Of a stretch of DNA of 64,000 nucleotides, positions 1 to 8,605 are shown in pieces. Both the position numbers and the translations under genes were made by a program. Positions within the stretch are counted from its first letter, which is position 1. Every line of letters begins with the position of its first letter. Below the pieces are notes generated by a model. It was not told where the DNA came from. It ran no database searches and saw nothing but the letters and a program-made list of their open reading frames with translations. Source of the stretch: Eubacterium plexicaudatum ASF492 (GTDB taxonomy: Bacteria > Bacillota > Clostridia > Lachnospirales > Lachnospiraceae); NCBI RefSeq assembly GCF_000364225.2, contig NZ_AQFT02000001.1, positions 1,302,001 through 1,366,000 on the forward strand. Reading direction: 5' to 3'.

Positions 1-1590
1 GCGGCGGGCGTATGCCTGGCAGAGACTGCAATTATATTTTTGGTTGCTGTTTATATGGATGCGATAAGCGGATGGGGAGGCAACAGATTTTCAGGTATAT
101 TTTCTACTGCAGTGATCTTACTATGTGTCATAGTTTTGGCATTATTGATTGTAATTGCATATTGTATGAGCTTTGCAGTGCGTGTAAAACTCGGAAAATG
201 GTGGCGTCACACACTTGTTTATCTGCTTTTAAAAAAATGTCTGCATATGCTTGCAAAATGTCTGCGTCTGTGCAGATCAGTCGTACAAAGCGTTTTCAGC
301 AGTATGACATTGCTCTGGAAAGCATGGTTTTTACTGGGAGGTCTGGCTTTTTTGGAATTTGTCGCTTTGGAGGTGTACTGGGCCGACGCAAGACTGATGA
401 TGTTTTGGCTGATGGAAAAAATAGTATTATATCCGGTTATGATCCTCGCACTGATGCAGTTGAAACGTCTGCAGAAAGGAGCCAGACAGATTGCCGGCGG
501 ACAGCTGGACTATCAGATTGATACGAGTCATATGTTCTGGGAGATTCGAAAGCACGGCGAATATTTAAATGATATAGGGCATGGCATGAACAGTGCGGTT
601 AACGAACGAATGAAGAGCGAGCATTTTAAAACGGAATTAATTACAAATGTATCGCACGATATTAAAACACCGCTCACTTCGATTATCAATTACGTAGATT
701 TGCTGCAGAAGGAAGAAATTGACAATCCTACGGTGCACGAATATCTGGAAGTGTTGCACAGGCAGTCTGCGAGACTCAAAAAACTGATTGAAGATCTGAT
801 GGAGGCGTCGAAGGCATCGACAGGCAGCCTGCATGTCATGATGGAAAAATGTGATGCGGGCGTAATGCTGATTCAGACGGTCGGTGAATTCGAAGAAAGG
901 CTGATGGCCGAGCAGATTGAACTGCAGATTAAAAAGCCGGATACGGGTGTCTTTATTGAAGCGGATCACAGGCATTTATGGCGTGTATTTGATAATTTGA
1001 TGAATAATATATGCAAGTATGCACAGCCGTCTACACGGGCATATGTCAATCTGGACCAAATCGGGCCGCAGGTAATGATTACGTTCCGCAATATTTCCAG
1101 ATATCAGCTGAATATCAGCAGTGAAGAGCTTATGGAGCGTTTTGTGCGCGGAGACAGTTCCAGAAATACGGAAGGCAGCGGGCTCGGCATTTCGATTGCA
1201 AAAAGTCTGACCGAATTGATGGATGGTACGTTTGCGCTTACGGTGGACGGAGATTTATTTAAAGTCGTGCTGACGTTTCCGGTCTATGGAGCAGAAAAAA
1301 TGGTTCCGCTGCATTCCGCACAGCAGTTGATCGGTGACAGGAATGCTTTTGAAAAGCCGGATAAAGGAGACGCCCGCATAATGGATGGCATTGCATCCGG
1401 TATACAAAATGCCGGCGCTTATGCAGCAGAATTTGGGCAGGGAGTAGCGGATAAAACCGGACGTGCGGTTCGGCGCGCAGGGAAATATGCCCATCAGGTA
1501 CGGCAGGCGATCCGGCAGGTAAAAGAAGAGGAAGCGCAGTTAAGACAGGCGGATGATCGAATGAAGCGGAATCCGGACGAGAAAGAATAG
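1..1590 (+). CDS. Sensor histidine kinase, 5' end outside window
   Basis: Membrane sensor kinase of a two-component system; its response regulator would lie upstream, outside the window. The reading frame is open to base 1, so the TTG at 40 is probably not the start. Four hydrophobic segments precede the catalytic part (about bases 1-70, 90-170, 300-375, 395-460). The HisKA motif SHDIKTPLT has its phospho-histidine codon at 655-657. The ATPase N-box (DNLMNNICKYA) and G2-box (GSGLGISIAKSL) follow. After the ATPase domain there is an unusual tail of about 90 residues rich in Ala, Gly, Lys and Arg that looks amphipathic. The signal sensed cannot be told. Family assignment is secure; the 5' boundary is not. 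Confidence 0.9.
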   Translation, partial: AAGVCLAETAIIFLVAVYMDAISGWGGNRFSGIFSTAVILLCVIVLALLIVIAYCMSFAVRVKLGKWWRHTLVYLLLKKCLHMLAKCLRLCRSVVQSVFSSMTLLWKAWFLLGGLAFLEFVALEVYWADARLMMFWLMEKIVLYPVMILALMQLKRLQKGARQIAGGQLDYQIDTSHMFWEIRKHGEYLNDIGHGMNSAVNERMKSEHFKTELITNVSHDIKTPLTSIINYVDLLQKEEIDNPTVHEYLEVLHRQSARLKKLIEDLMEASKASTGSLHVMMEKCDAGVMLIQTVGEFEERLMAEQIELQIKKPDTGVFIEADHRHLWRVFDNLMNNICKYAQPSTRAYVNLDQIGPQVMITFRNISRYQLNISSEELMERFVRGDSSRNTEGSGLGISIAKSLTELMDGTFALTVDGDLFKVVLTFPVYGAEKMVPLHSAQQLIGDRNAFEKPDKGDARIMDGIASGIQNAGAYAAEFGQGVADKTGRAVRRAGKYAHQVRQAIRQVKEEEAQLRQADDRMKRNPDEKE

Positions 1591-1742
1591 GAAGATGTAT
1601 TTTATAAAAACAACTGGCAGGCATATTGACAGAATCAAATGGATAGCATATATTATGATTAACAATACATGCATTTGCAGGTGTGGAAAAATGCATGTAC
1701 ACGATTAGAGGTATTTGAAAAATAGTCCCGGAGGTGATGAGT

Positions 1743-2237
1743 ATGGAAAGAATTCTTGACGTTGCTCAGTATATATATGATGAATATAAGCGGCAATCAG
1801 GAGAATCCATTGATGAAATGAAATTGCATAAATTGCTCTATTTTGCCCAACGGGAAAGTCTTGCTATTACAAATGAACCATTATTTGAGGGAGATTTTGA
1901 GGGCTGGAAATATGGGCCTGTTTCAAGGGAAGTACGTACACATTATTCAGATGAAGGTTTTTATTATAAGGATAAGAAAGAGCTTTCTGCTGAAGGAGCA
2001 TATATTACAAAAAATGTAATACTCCAGTATGGTACCTTGGCTTCATGGAAACTAAGCCAGCTTTCTCATGATGAGTTTTCCTGGAGGAATTCACGCAAGG
2101 GACTGGCAAAGGATGAAAATGGTGACGTATTGCTCATGATTGATGATATGCGGAAAGATGCGGAAAAAATCAGGCCTTACGATGCAATGTATGATATGTA
2201 TTATGATGAATTTGAGGATGCACAGGTGGCTCAATGA
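1743..2237 (+). CDS. Panacea (DUF4065) domain antitoxin
   Basis: A protein of about 164 aa that is one Panacea/DUF4065 (GepA/SocA-like) domain. Recognisable family segments are KLHKLLYFAQRESLA near the N-terminus, EGDFEGWKYGPVSREVR, and the C-terminal LSQLSHDEFSWRNSR. Panacea domains are known as antitoxin domains that neutralise many unrelated toxins. The ATG at 1743 is chosen over the GTG at 1734 and ATG at 1737 because the GGAGG at 1730-1734 lies 8 nt before it. The stop overlaps the start of the next gene by ATGA, which indicates translational coupling to the PemK-like toxin. Antitoxin role is inferred from family and neighbour. Confidence 0.85.
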   Translation: MERILDVAQYIYDEYKRQSGESIDEMKLHKLLYFAQRESLAITNEPLFEGDFEGWKYGPVSREVRTHYSDEGFYYKDKKELSAEGAYITKNVILQYGTLASWKLSQLSHDEFSWRNSRKGLAKDENGDVLLMIDDMRKDAEKIRPYDAMYDMYYDEFEDAQVAQ

Positions 2238-2605
2238 TAGGAAAGATATATTGGGTTATTTTCAAATATTATGATAATGTGAAACACTCAATGTCATTTA
2301 AAAAGCGTCCGGTTCTTATTATCGGAGAGGCCGACCGGAAAGATTATGTTGTGCTTCCTATTTCACGGGTCACCCGGAAAGAACATTTGGATATGCGATA
2401 TGATTTTGAAATGCAAGGCAAGGATTATCCTGCATTATTATTAAAAGCAACTTCTTATGTTCGTACTCACAAGCAGACTGTTGTGAATATTGGCGAGCTT
2501 GCGGAGTGTATTGCGGATTTTAGAGAAGAATATCCGGAGGCATACATATCAGTTATGGCATTAGTGGAAGAATTTCAAAAGGAATTAATTAATAAGGCTT
2601 TTTGA
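2234..2605 (+). CDS. PemK/MazF-like toxin
   Basis: A 123-aa protein resembling the PemK/MazF fold of mRNA-cleaving or ribosome-dependent endoribonuclease toxins. Visible family features are an N-terminal strand GKIYWVIF, the KKRPVLII segment with the usual Arg-Pro, a central VVLPISRVTR strand, and the late TSYVRTHKQTVV segment where MazF carries its conserved Ser/Thr and Arg. It begins inside the stop of the Panacea gene (ATGA at 2234-2237) and is followed within 20 nt by a strong terminator, so the pair is a self-contained operon. Catalytic activity is not proven; the toxin call rests on moderate similarity plus the antitoxin partner. Confidence 0.75.
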   Translation: MIGKIYWVIFKYYDNVKHSMSFKKRPVLIIGEADRKDYVVLPISRVTRKEHLDMRYDFEMQGKDYPALLLKATSYVRTHKQTVVNIGELAECIADFREEYPEAYISVMALVEEFQKELINKAF

Positions 2606-2624
2606 TGCTGAAATTTAAAAAAGT

Positions 2625-2658
2625 AAAGGGACTGTCTGGAACAGACAGTCCCTTTTTA
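2625..2658 (+). terminator. Rho-independent terminator of the toxin-antitoxin operon
   Basis: A perfect 14-bp stem (AAAGGGACTGTCTG at 2625-2638 with its complement at 2642-2655) has a 3-nt loop and runs into a T-tract. It closes the Panacea/PemK operon. Confidence 0.9.
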
Positions 2659-2728
2659 GTAATCAAATACGCAGATAGAGCCGATATACATGATAATGTG
2701 GGAAGAGATGAAAGGAGTATAAAAACAG

Positions 2729-3258
2729 ATGATTCAATACAAAACATTAACACAGGAAGAACTGAACAGAGCGTTATTTGCGCATTTTACAAGGCATCAG
2801 ACGGTTACGAAATGCCTGAGAAAAGAAGATGGAAACTGGATGGAAAAGGATGCTCCTTTTGTAGATGACTGGAGTGAACACGATTATGAAGTACTGATTG
2901 ATTGTCTCAGGCATACGATACGGACGGGTGGATTTGTATATGTGGCTTTTTGCGACGGGCAGCTGAAAGGGTTTGTCTCCGTAGAACCTGATTTTTTGGC
3001 GGCGTGCATCGGTATCTGGATCTTTCAAGTATTCATGTCTCCGAGGAAATGCGCGGGGAAGGAATCGGAGCGAAGCTGTTTGATGCCGCAAAAAAATGGG
3101 CCAAAGAAAAAGGTGCCAAAAAGTTGTATATATCGGCACATTCCGCGGTGGAAAGCCAGGCGTTTTATAAAAAAATGGGATGTGTGGAGGCGGAACTCTA
3201 TAATGCAAAACATGTGGAAAAAGAACCGTTTGACTGTCAGCTGGAGTGTTATTTATAA
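2729..3258 (+). pseudogene. GNAT family N-acetyltransferase, single-base frameshift
   Basis: Two frames together give one GNAT acetyltransferase of about 176 aa that would move an acetyl group from acetyl-CoA to an unknown amine. Frame 1 (from ATG 2729, behind AAAGGAG) encodes the N-terminal half up to GFVSVEPDF. The other frame continues with HRYLDLSSIHVSEEMRGEGI, which contains the acetyl-CoA-binding pattern RGEGIG, and ends at 3258 after SAVESQAFYKKMGC. Adding one base to the T6 run at 2992-2997 joins the halves as DF-L/F-GGVHRYLDL. The break fits the homopolymer deletions seen in other genes here, so the gene may be intact in the organism. Confidence 0.8.
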
Positions 3259-3354
3259 ATTCACCATATCATACGTTATTTTTTATAAAAAGAAGACGAT
3301 ATGAATAAGAGAAGTGTAAATGGAATTTAAAGTTTGTACAAGGATGTGGTAGAT

Positions 3355-3951
3355 ATGAAAATTGGTGAAGCACAGCAAATATACCGGGATCAGGTCAATG
3401 CTTACCGAAAACAGAGAACGGAGCTGTCAAAGCAGCTGATGAACGTTCGTACGAAGATGGAGCGTATGCCAGGCGATGAGGAGCAAAAAAAGGCCTACGA
3501 ATCCGAGGCAGCTACGCTGCAGCTGACCTTAGACGCTTTGGATGAAAAAGAGTCCGAATACCAGGAATATCTGGATCAGCTTGCGGAAAGATATGCTGCG
3601 TACTGGAATGCCGAGGTTGCCGACCAGCAGAAAGAGGCCGGAAAAGAATATGCCGAAGAAATGGGAAAAATTATGGAAGTGGCCAGACGCCTTATGAAAG
3701 GTTCGATTGTGCCGGCTTCCGATGAAAAAAAGCTGATGGAATTCAGTATGGATATGTATCAGATGGCAAAGAACATTGGTGCGATGGTACGACAGGAGAA
3801 AAAGGAGAAGTACGATACGCTCTGGGGCGAAGAAAAAAAAGAAGAACAATCGGATCCGAGAGAAGTGGCCAAGCAGGCAGATGCAGGTCCGGGAGCGCCT
3901 GAGATTGTGGATGTCGGGGATACGCTTGCGTCGGCAGTATTGGCAGAGTAA
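3355..3951 (+). CDS. Conserved coiled-coil protein of unknown function
   Basis: I do not recognise a named family. The product is about 198 aa, highly charged and largely helical: heptad-like Lys/Glu/Gln patterns span residues 5-70 and continue to about 110, followed by a helical stretch with SMDMYQMAKNIGAMV and a disordered acidic tail. No signal peptide or membrane helix is visible. The ATG at 3355 is preferred to the upstream TTG at 3334 because AAGGATG lies just before it. The stop is 10 nt before the start of the membrane-protein gene, so the two are probably co-transcribed. A cytoplasmic structural or regulatory role is possible but not shown. Confidence 0.65.
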   Translation: MKIGEAQQIYRDQVNAYRKQRTELSKQLMNVRTKMERMPGDEEQKKAYESEAATLQLTLDALDEKESEYQEYLDQLAERYAAYWNAEVADQQKEAGKEYAEEMGKIMEVARRLMKGSIVPASDEKKLMEFSMDMYQMAKNIGAMVRQEKKEKYDTLWGEEKKEEQSDPREVAKQADAGPGAPEIVDVGDTLASAVLAE

Positions 3952-3961
3952 GGCAGTGATT

Positions 3962-4609
3962 ATGAAAGGATATTTGAGTACAATCGGCGTACGCCGTATA
4001 ATGGGAATGGTAGTTGGAAATGTGATATTGGGGATTGGCATTGCGGTGTTTCGTATATCTTTGCTTGGCAATGATCCGTTCAGCGCCATGATGATGGCAG
4101 GAGCGGAACGGCTGGGCATTGCATACGGGCTTCTGGTGCCGATTGTGAATATTTTGTTTTTTACGGCAGAGATTACCTGGGGAAGACATTTTATCGGAAT
4201 CGGTACGTTTGTGAACTGGTTTTTATTAGGAGCCATAGCCGAGCAGTTTATTGTCCGGTTTGAGGTGTTTGGAATTGCGCAGCGGGGAATGCCGGTACGC
4301 CTGCTTACGGTTGCCGTCGGCGTGCTTGTAGTAAGTCTTGGCGTTTCTCTGTATCAGTCTGCGGATTTGGGCATTGCGCCCTATGACAGTATTTCGATCA
4401 TAATGAGCGAGCATTCTCCGCTGCCGTATTTCTGGTGCAGACTGGCGACGGATGTGGTATGTGCGGCAGTCTGTTTTGTACTGGGAGGAATTGTCAATGT
4501 CGGTACGGCGGTATGTGCGTTTGGTCTTGGGCCGTTTATACATTTTTTTGACCGGCACGTGTCACAAAGGCTGCTTGGAATATGTGAAAACAAGCAGATA
4601 CAATCTTGA
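3962..4609 (+). CDS. YczE/YyaS/YitT-family integral membrane protein
   Basis: A polytopic membrane protein of 215 aa with about five to six hydrophobic segments. It carries the repeated family pattern GIGIAVFRISLLGNDPFSA near the N-terminus and SLGVSLYQSADLGIAPYDS in the second half, typical of the YczE/YitT group, whose function is poorly known. Start ATG 3962 lies 10 nt after the preceding stop; the much longer frame starting at 3776 overlaps the upstream gene and is rejected. The ribosome site (TAAGGCAG) is weak, consistent with coupling to the upstream gene. A transport role is only an inference from the architecture. Confidence 0.8.
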   Translation: MKGYLSTIGVRRIMGMVVGNVILGIGIAVFRISLLGNDPFSAMMMAGAERLGIAYGLLVPIVNILFFTAEITWGRHFIGIGTFVNWFLLGAIAEQFIVRFEVFGIAQRGMPVRLLTVAVGVLVVSLGVSLYQSADLGIAPYDSISIIMSEHSPLPYFWCRLATDVVCAAVCFVLGGIVNVGTAVCAFGLGPFIHFFDRHVSQRLLGICENKQIQS

Positions 4610-4635
4610 AATACCATGCCGGATTATGCTATAAT
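4606..4635 (+). promoter_or_regulatory. Predicted sigma-70-type promoter for the 4704 gene
   Basis: TTGAAA (4606-4611) and TATAAT (4630-4635) are 18 nt apart, and the -10 is extended by an upstream TG. It begins inside the stop region of the membrane-protein gene. Confidence 0.6.
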
Positions 4636-4703
4636 ATTTTCGAAAAATAACAGGAAAAAAATAAAGTTTTTATAACGAATAATATAGATCAGGGGGTGTT
4701 AGT

Positions 4704-5078
4704 ATGCCGGCGGTATATGCGATTGATTTAATTGCAAAAAGAGATAAGAAGATCAAAATGGATCGGAGTATTATCAAAGGCTGGAATGTGCATTATCAGA
4801 CGCTGGAAGAAGTGGAAGAGGCAGCACGCGCCAAAAAGCGAAAAGAAGAGGAAGAGGCACGCAAAGCCAAGCAGCATCAGGATGAACAGTCAGATGCGGA
4901 TGATGATGAAGAACATCGAAGGGAAGCTTATAATGCAAAAACAGGCTCTTATTCCGGAAATTACGGGCAGAAGCCGGTACGTGACGAAGATCAGAAACAG
5001 CAGATTCATGCGATTCTCAATGAAAAACCGGAACCTTTTGAATATGCTATGCAGACTTTGCAGGCACAGGACTCATAG
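4704..5078 (+). CDS. Small charged protein of unknown function
   Basis: A 124-aa soluble protein starting MPAVYAIDLIAKRDKK behind a good ribosome site (CAGGGGGTG). The middle third is a continuous charged helix rich in Glu, Lys and Ala (residues about 35-75), followed by a less charged tail that includes NAKTGSYSGNYGQKPV. I recognise no domain and see no signal peptide or membrane segment. It has its own promoter at 4606-4635 and ends about 50 nt before argS, so it may be the first gene of the argS transcript. Its function is unknown. Confidence 0.65.
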   Translation: MPAVYAIDLIAKRDKKIKMDRSIIKGWNVHYQTLEEVEEAARAKKRKEEEEARKAKQHQDEQSDADDDEEHRREAYNAKTGSYSGNYGQKPVRDEDQKQQIHAILNEKPEPFEYAMQTLQAQDS

Positions 5079-5131
5079 CAGAGCGGTTTTGTATGATCTT
5101 TTATAAAAATGGCAGCAGAAAGTAGGAAAAC

Positions 5132-6556
5132 ATGAAAAACTTAATGGAACAGATGAACGAAGAAGTCATGTGTGCGTTTACAGCTTGTGGTTATGACGGA
5201 AAATATGCGCGTGTGACGGTATCCAACCGGCTGGATTTGTGTGAATTTCAATGCAATGGCGCACTGGCCGCGGCAAAAGAATATAAGAAAGCACCGATGG
5301 CCATTGCACTGGAAACAGCACAAAAATTGGAAAACAGTCCGGTTTTTTCGGCAGCTGAGGCAGTAAAGCCCGGATTTTTAAATTTGAAAGTGAAGGAAAG
5401 CTGTCTGGCGGATTATTTATGTCAGATGATGGAATCCGAGGATTACGGAAATGAAAAAACCGCACATCCAAAGACGGTTATGATTGATTATGGCGGCCCG
5501 AATATTGCAAAACCGCTGCATGTCGGCCACCTGCGTTCGGCAGTGATCGGTGAAAGCATTAAGCGTATGGGCAGCTATGCGGGGCATCATATGATCGGCG
5601 ATGTGCATATGGGTGACTGGGGACTGCAGATGGGCCTGATTATTACGGAACTGCAGGAGCGCAAACCACAGCTTTCGTATTTTGATGACGGTTTTGAAGG
5701 AGAATATCCAAAAGAAGCGCCGTTTACGATATCCGAACTGGAAGAAATATATCCGACTGCCAGCGGCAAGTCAAAAGAAGATGAAGACTATAAAGAGCGT
5801 GCCATGCAGGCTACTTACGAACTACAGCACGGAAGACGCGGTTACGGAGCATTGTTAAATCACATTTTAAATGTATCGGTAACCGATCTGAAAAAGAATT
5901 ATGAAAATCTGAACGTGTCGTTTGAACTCTGGAAAGGCGAATCGGATGCGCAGCCGTATATTCCGGAAATGGTGCGTAAGATGAAAGAAGACGGATTTGC
6001 GTATATTTCCGAAGGCGCGTTGGTTGTGGATGTCAAAGAAGAGACGGATACAAAGGAAGTGCCGCCTTGTATGATTTTAAAGTCGGACGGAGCTTCGCTA
6101 TATAATACGACGGATCTGGCAACGATTGTAGAACGTATGGAAAACTGGCATCCGGCAGAAATTATCTACGTTGTGGACAAAAGACAGGAGCTTTATTTTA
6201 CGCAGATTTTCCGCTGCGCACGTAAGACGGGACTTGTGGATGCCGATACGAAGCTGACGTTTTTAGGCTTTGGAACGATGAATGGAAGCAACGGCAAGCC
6301 GTTTAAAACGAGAGAAGGAGGTGTGATGCGTTTATCTGCACTGCTGGAAGATATTAACGGACAGATGTATCGTAAAATATCGGAAAACCAGACGATGAGT
6401 GAAGCGGAAGCCGCAGAGACAGCAAAAGTAGTGGCGCTTTCCGCCGTAAAATATGGAGACCTGTCAAACCAGGCATCCAAAGATTATATTTTGACATCGA
6501 ACGGTTTACTTCTTTTGAAGGAAATACGGGACCGTATTTACTGTATACAATTGTGA
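5132..6556 (+). CDS. argS: Arginyl-tRNA synthetase, N-terminal and catalytic part (frameshifted)
   Basis: Charges tRNA-Arg with arginine using ATP. The N-terminal additional domain covers about residues 1-100. The class I catalytic core has the HIGH-type motif HVGHLRSA within PNIAKPLHVGHLRS and the KMSKS-equivalent region GKPFKTREGG typical of ArgRS. The frame ends early at IYCIQL because one T is missing from the T4 run at 6489-6492. Restoring it reads DYIFDIERFTSFEGNTGPYL and joins directly to the following frame, which supplies the anticodon-binding domain. An essential gene broken in this way argues for a sequence error rather than a true mutation. Start ATG 5132 follows AGTAGGAAA. Confidence 0.95.
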   Translation: MKNLMEQMNEEVMCAFTACGYDGKYARVTVSNRLDLCEFQCNGALAAAKEYKKAPMAIALETAQKLENSPVFSAAEAVKPGFLNLKVKESCLADYLCQMMESEDYGNEKTAHPKTVMIDYGGPNIAKPLHVGHLRSAVIGESIKRMGSYAGHHMIGDVHMGDWGLQMGLIITELQERKPQLSYFDDGFEGEYPKEAPFTISELEEIYPTASGKSKEDEDYKERAMQATYELQHGRRGYGALLNHILNVSVTDLKKNYENLNVSFELWKGESDAQPYIPEMVRKMKEDGFAYISEGALVVDVKEETDTKEVPPCMILKSDGASLYNTTDLATIVERMENWHPAEIIYVVDKRQELYFTQIFRCARKTGLVDADTKLTFLGFGTMNGSNGKPFKTREGGVMRLSALLEDINGQMYRKISENQTMSEAEAAETAKVVALSAVKYGDLSNQASKDYILTSNGLLLLKEIRDRIYCIQL

Positions 6557-6897
6557 GAATTAAATCCATATTAAAAAAATATGAGCAAACGGGAAAAAGT
6601 GCGGAAGGAAAGAAGATACTTCCGGCAGATTCGGCAAGCGCAAAAGCGCTGATGCTGGAAGTAAGCAGATTTCACGGCATGATCGCGGCTGCGTTTGATG
6701 AACTTGCACCGCATAAAGTGTGTGCATATTTGTATGATCTTGCGAATGCATTTAATCATTTTTACCATGAGACAAAAATTTTGGCGCAGGATGACGAGCA
6801 TGTACAGGCCGGTTATATTCAGCTTTTACACCTTTGCAAAGGAATTATGGAAACGTGTATCGACGTGCTGGGATTTTCAGCGCCGGAACGGATGTAA
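6553..6897 (+). CDS. argS: Arginyl-tRNA synthetase, C-terminal DALR anticodon-binding part
   Basis: This frame continues argS after the frameshift at 6489-6492; it is not a separate gene and has no ribosome site of its own. It encodes the all-helical DALR domain, ending in the family-typical run PHKVCAYLYDLANAFNHFYH and a CIDVLGFSAPERM tail that matches the usual ArgRS C-terminus. Together with the upstream frame the protein would be about 589 aa, normal for bacterial ArgRS. A strong bidirectional terminator follows immediately. Confidence 0.92.
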   Translation: MRIKSILKKYEQTGKSAEGKKILPADSASAKALMLEVSRFHGMIAAAFDELAPHKVCAYLYDLANAFNHFYHETKILAQDDEHVQAGYIQLLHLCKGIMETCIDVLGFSAPERM

Positions 6898-6905
6898 CAT
6901 CATAA

Positions 6906-6945
6906 AAAACAGGAGAAGCTTTTGTATGACAGCTTCTCCTGTTTT
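6906..6945 (+). terminator. Bidirectional terminator between argS and the LUD gene
   Basis: A 15-bp perfect stem (AAAACAGGAGAAGCT at 6906-6920, complement 6931-6945) has A- and T-rich ends on both strands. It can end argS on the plus strand and the convergent LUD gene on the minus strand. Confidence 0.85.
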
Positions 6946-6982
6946 GCGTATAAAAAAGATGAGAATGGGAAGGATATGGAAA

Positions 6983-7621
6983 TCAGTATCCCAGTGTTTC
7001 ACCAACGAGCAGAACTTTGATCCGGCCTGCGATGCCGCTGCGTCTTGTAATTACGGTCTGGCTGCAGATGCAGTCGTCGCCCAGGCAGTCCGCACACATT
7101 CCGGTAGCCGCGCACGGCGTTTTCCGGTTCAGACGGATACAGTTTGGAGGCGACGCAATCGTTTTAATGCGTCGAACGGCGTCTTCTACGGTAGAGACGA
7201 CTTTATTCATACCCGTAACAACGATGACCTGATCCGGCCCATAGATCAGAGCGGCAACCCGGTTGCCGTTGCCGTCGACGTTAACGAGCTGTCCGTCCAT
7301 GGTAATCGCATTTGTGCTTAAAAAATAAGTATCCGTATGGAAAGAATCACGGTATGCCTGTTTGATTTCTTCCGGTGTCCGGGCCAAACTGCGGTCAATC
7401 AGATGCAGATCCGTCCGGTTTTTTAAAGCGTCTAAAATGCCTGTTTCCATGAGGGTCATAGAGCCGCCGAACGAGACGGTTGAACCGGATGCGGTCAGCG
7501 ACATGGCTGTTTTTAAGGCATCTGCGCAGGTAGGGCAGTAATAGCCTTTCATACGGCGTTTTTCCAGATGTTGGATGATCGTTTCCGCCTGTGTTTTGTA
7601 AAAAATCTGTTTTGGATTCAT
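6983..7621 (-). CDS. LUD-domain protein (LutC/YkgG-like)
   Basis: A 212-aa LUD-domain protein, related to subunits of the lactate-utilisation LutABC system but encoded alone. Family patterns include YYCPTCADALKTAMSL, the Gly-rich GSTVSFGGSMTLMETGI and FLSTNAITMDGQLVNVDGNG, which is common in the stand-alone clostridial members. A C-terminal Cys cluster (TPCAATGMCADCLGDDCICS) could bind a metal or Fe-S centre. The start at 7621 (MNPKQIF) is chosen over 7642 because AGGAG lies 6 nt upstream. No lutA or lutB is nearby, so a lactate role is not supported. The substrate is unknown. Confidence 0.85.
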   Translation of the reverse strand: MNPKQIFYKTQAETIIQHLEKRRMKGYYCPTCADALKTAMSLTASGSTVSFGGSMTLMETGILDALKNRTDLHLIDRSLARTPEEIKQAYRDSFHTDTYFLSTNAITMDGQLVNVDGNGNRVAALIYGPDQVIVVTGMNKVVSTVEDAVRRIKTIASPPNCIRLNRKTPCAATGMCADCLGDDCICSQTVITRRSGIAGRIKVLLVGETLGY

Positions 7622-7770
7622 AAGATTCTCCTGATTAATCATATTTAAAATAAATTTCTGGGAATAGCATCATATGGCTATACATTTTGCTGGTATTATA
7701 TTATAATGGCCATATAAAGTCAAGCAATGGAAATATACTTGGGTTTAAAAACAATACGGGAGGTATGATT

Positions 7771-8571
7771 ATGAGCTTTTTAAAAGGGAAAACGGCAATC
7801 ATTACAGGTGCCGGACGGGCAGTTCTCAGTGACGGCAGATGTGGTTCGATCGGATATGGAATTGCTACCGCATATGCGAAAGAAGGGGCCAATCTGGTAA
7901 TTACCGGAAGAAATGTGAAAAAACTGGAAGATGCAAAAGAAGAACTGGAGCGTTTGTATGGGATTTCGGTGCTGATCGTGCAGGCAGATGTGAATGCCGG
8001 AGCAGACAATGAAGCGGTTGTCGCTAACGTTGTGGAAAAGGCGATGGAAGCATTTGGCAGAATTGATGTTTTGATTAATAATGCGCAGGCATCCGCATCC
8101 GGCGTTACGCTTGCGGATCATACGACGCAGCAGTTTGATCTGGCGCTTTACTCAGGACTGTATGCAGCGTTTTATTATATGAAAGCATGCTATCCGCATT
8201 TAAAACAGACAAAAGGAACCGTTATTAATTTTGCATCCGGAGCAGGTTTATTTGGCAATTTCGGACAGTGTGCCTATGCGGCTGCCAAAGAAGGAATTCG
8301 TGGTCTGACACGTGTAGCGGCTACGGAGTGGGCCAAAGACGGCATTAATGTCAACATTATCTGTCCGCTTGCATGGACGGCACAGCTGGAGCAGTTTGAA
8401 AAGGCATATCCACAGGCATTTCAGGAGAATGTTAAAATGCCGCCGGCCGGTCATTATGGTGATTCGGAACGGGAAATCGGACGTGTCTGTGTGCAGCTGG
8501 CATCGGAGGACTTTAAATATCTGACCGGTGAGACGCTTACGTTAGAAGGCGGAATGGGACTGCGGCCGTAA
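7771..8571 (+). CDS. Short-chain dehydrogenase/reductase
   Basis: A classical SDR-fold NAD(P)H-dependent oxidoreductase of about 266 aa. It shows a cofactor loop TGAGRAV with an insertion (LSDGRCGSIGYGIA), the stabilising NNA motif (INNAQAS), a Ser in the INFASGAG strand, and the catalytic Tyr-Lys pair in YAAAKEG. The late NVNIICPLAWTAQLEQF segment replaces the usual PG motif. The ATG at 7771 is chosen because GGGAGG (7758-7763) lies 7 nt upstream; ATG 7765 is too close. It is followed 34 nt later by the sugar-binding lipoprotein gene. The substrate cannot be told; a sugar or polyol is possible from the neighbour only. Confidence 0.88.
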   Translation: MSFLKGKTAIITGAGRAVLSDGRCGSIGYGIATAYAKEGANLVITGRNVKKLEDAKEELERLYGISVLIVQADVNAGADNEAVVANVVEKAMEAFGRIDVLINNAQASASGVTLADHTTQQFDLALYSGLYAAFYYMKACYPHLKQTKGTVINFASGAGLFGNFGQCAYAAAKEGIRGLTRVAATEWAKDGINVNIICPLAWTAQLEQFEKAYPQAFQENVKMPPAGHYGDSEREIGRVCVQLASEDFKYLTGETLTLEGGMGLRP

Positions 8572-8605
8572 TCATAATCCGGTCGATATGGAGAGGAGGA
8601 TTACT

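Noticed and set aside
2725..3258. GNAT as two independent small genes
   Set aside because: The halves form one domain when one base is added, and the second half has no ribosome site.
6695..7321. 208-codon plus-strand frame across the argS end and LUD gene
   Set aside because: It overlaps the argS C-terminal domain, the terminator and the antisense of the LUD gene.
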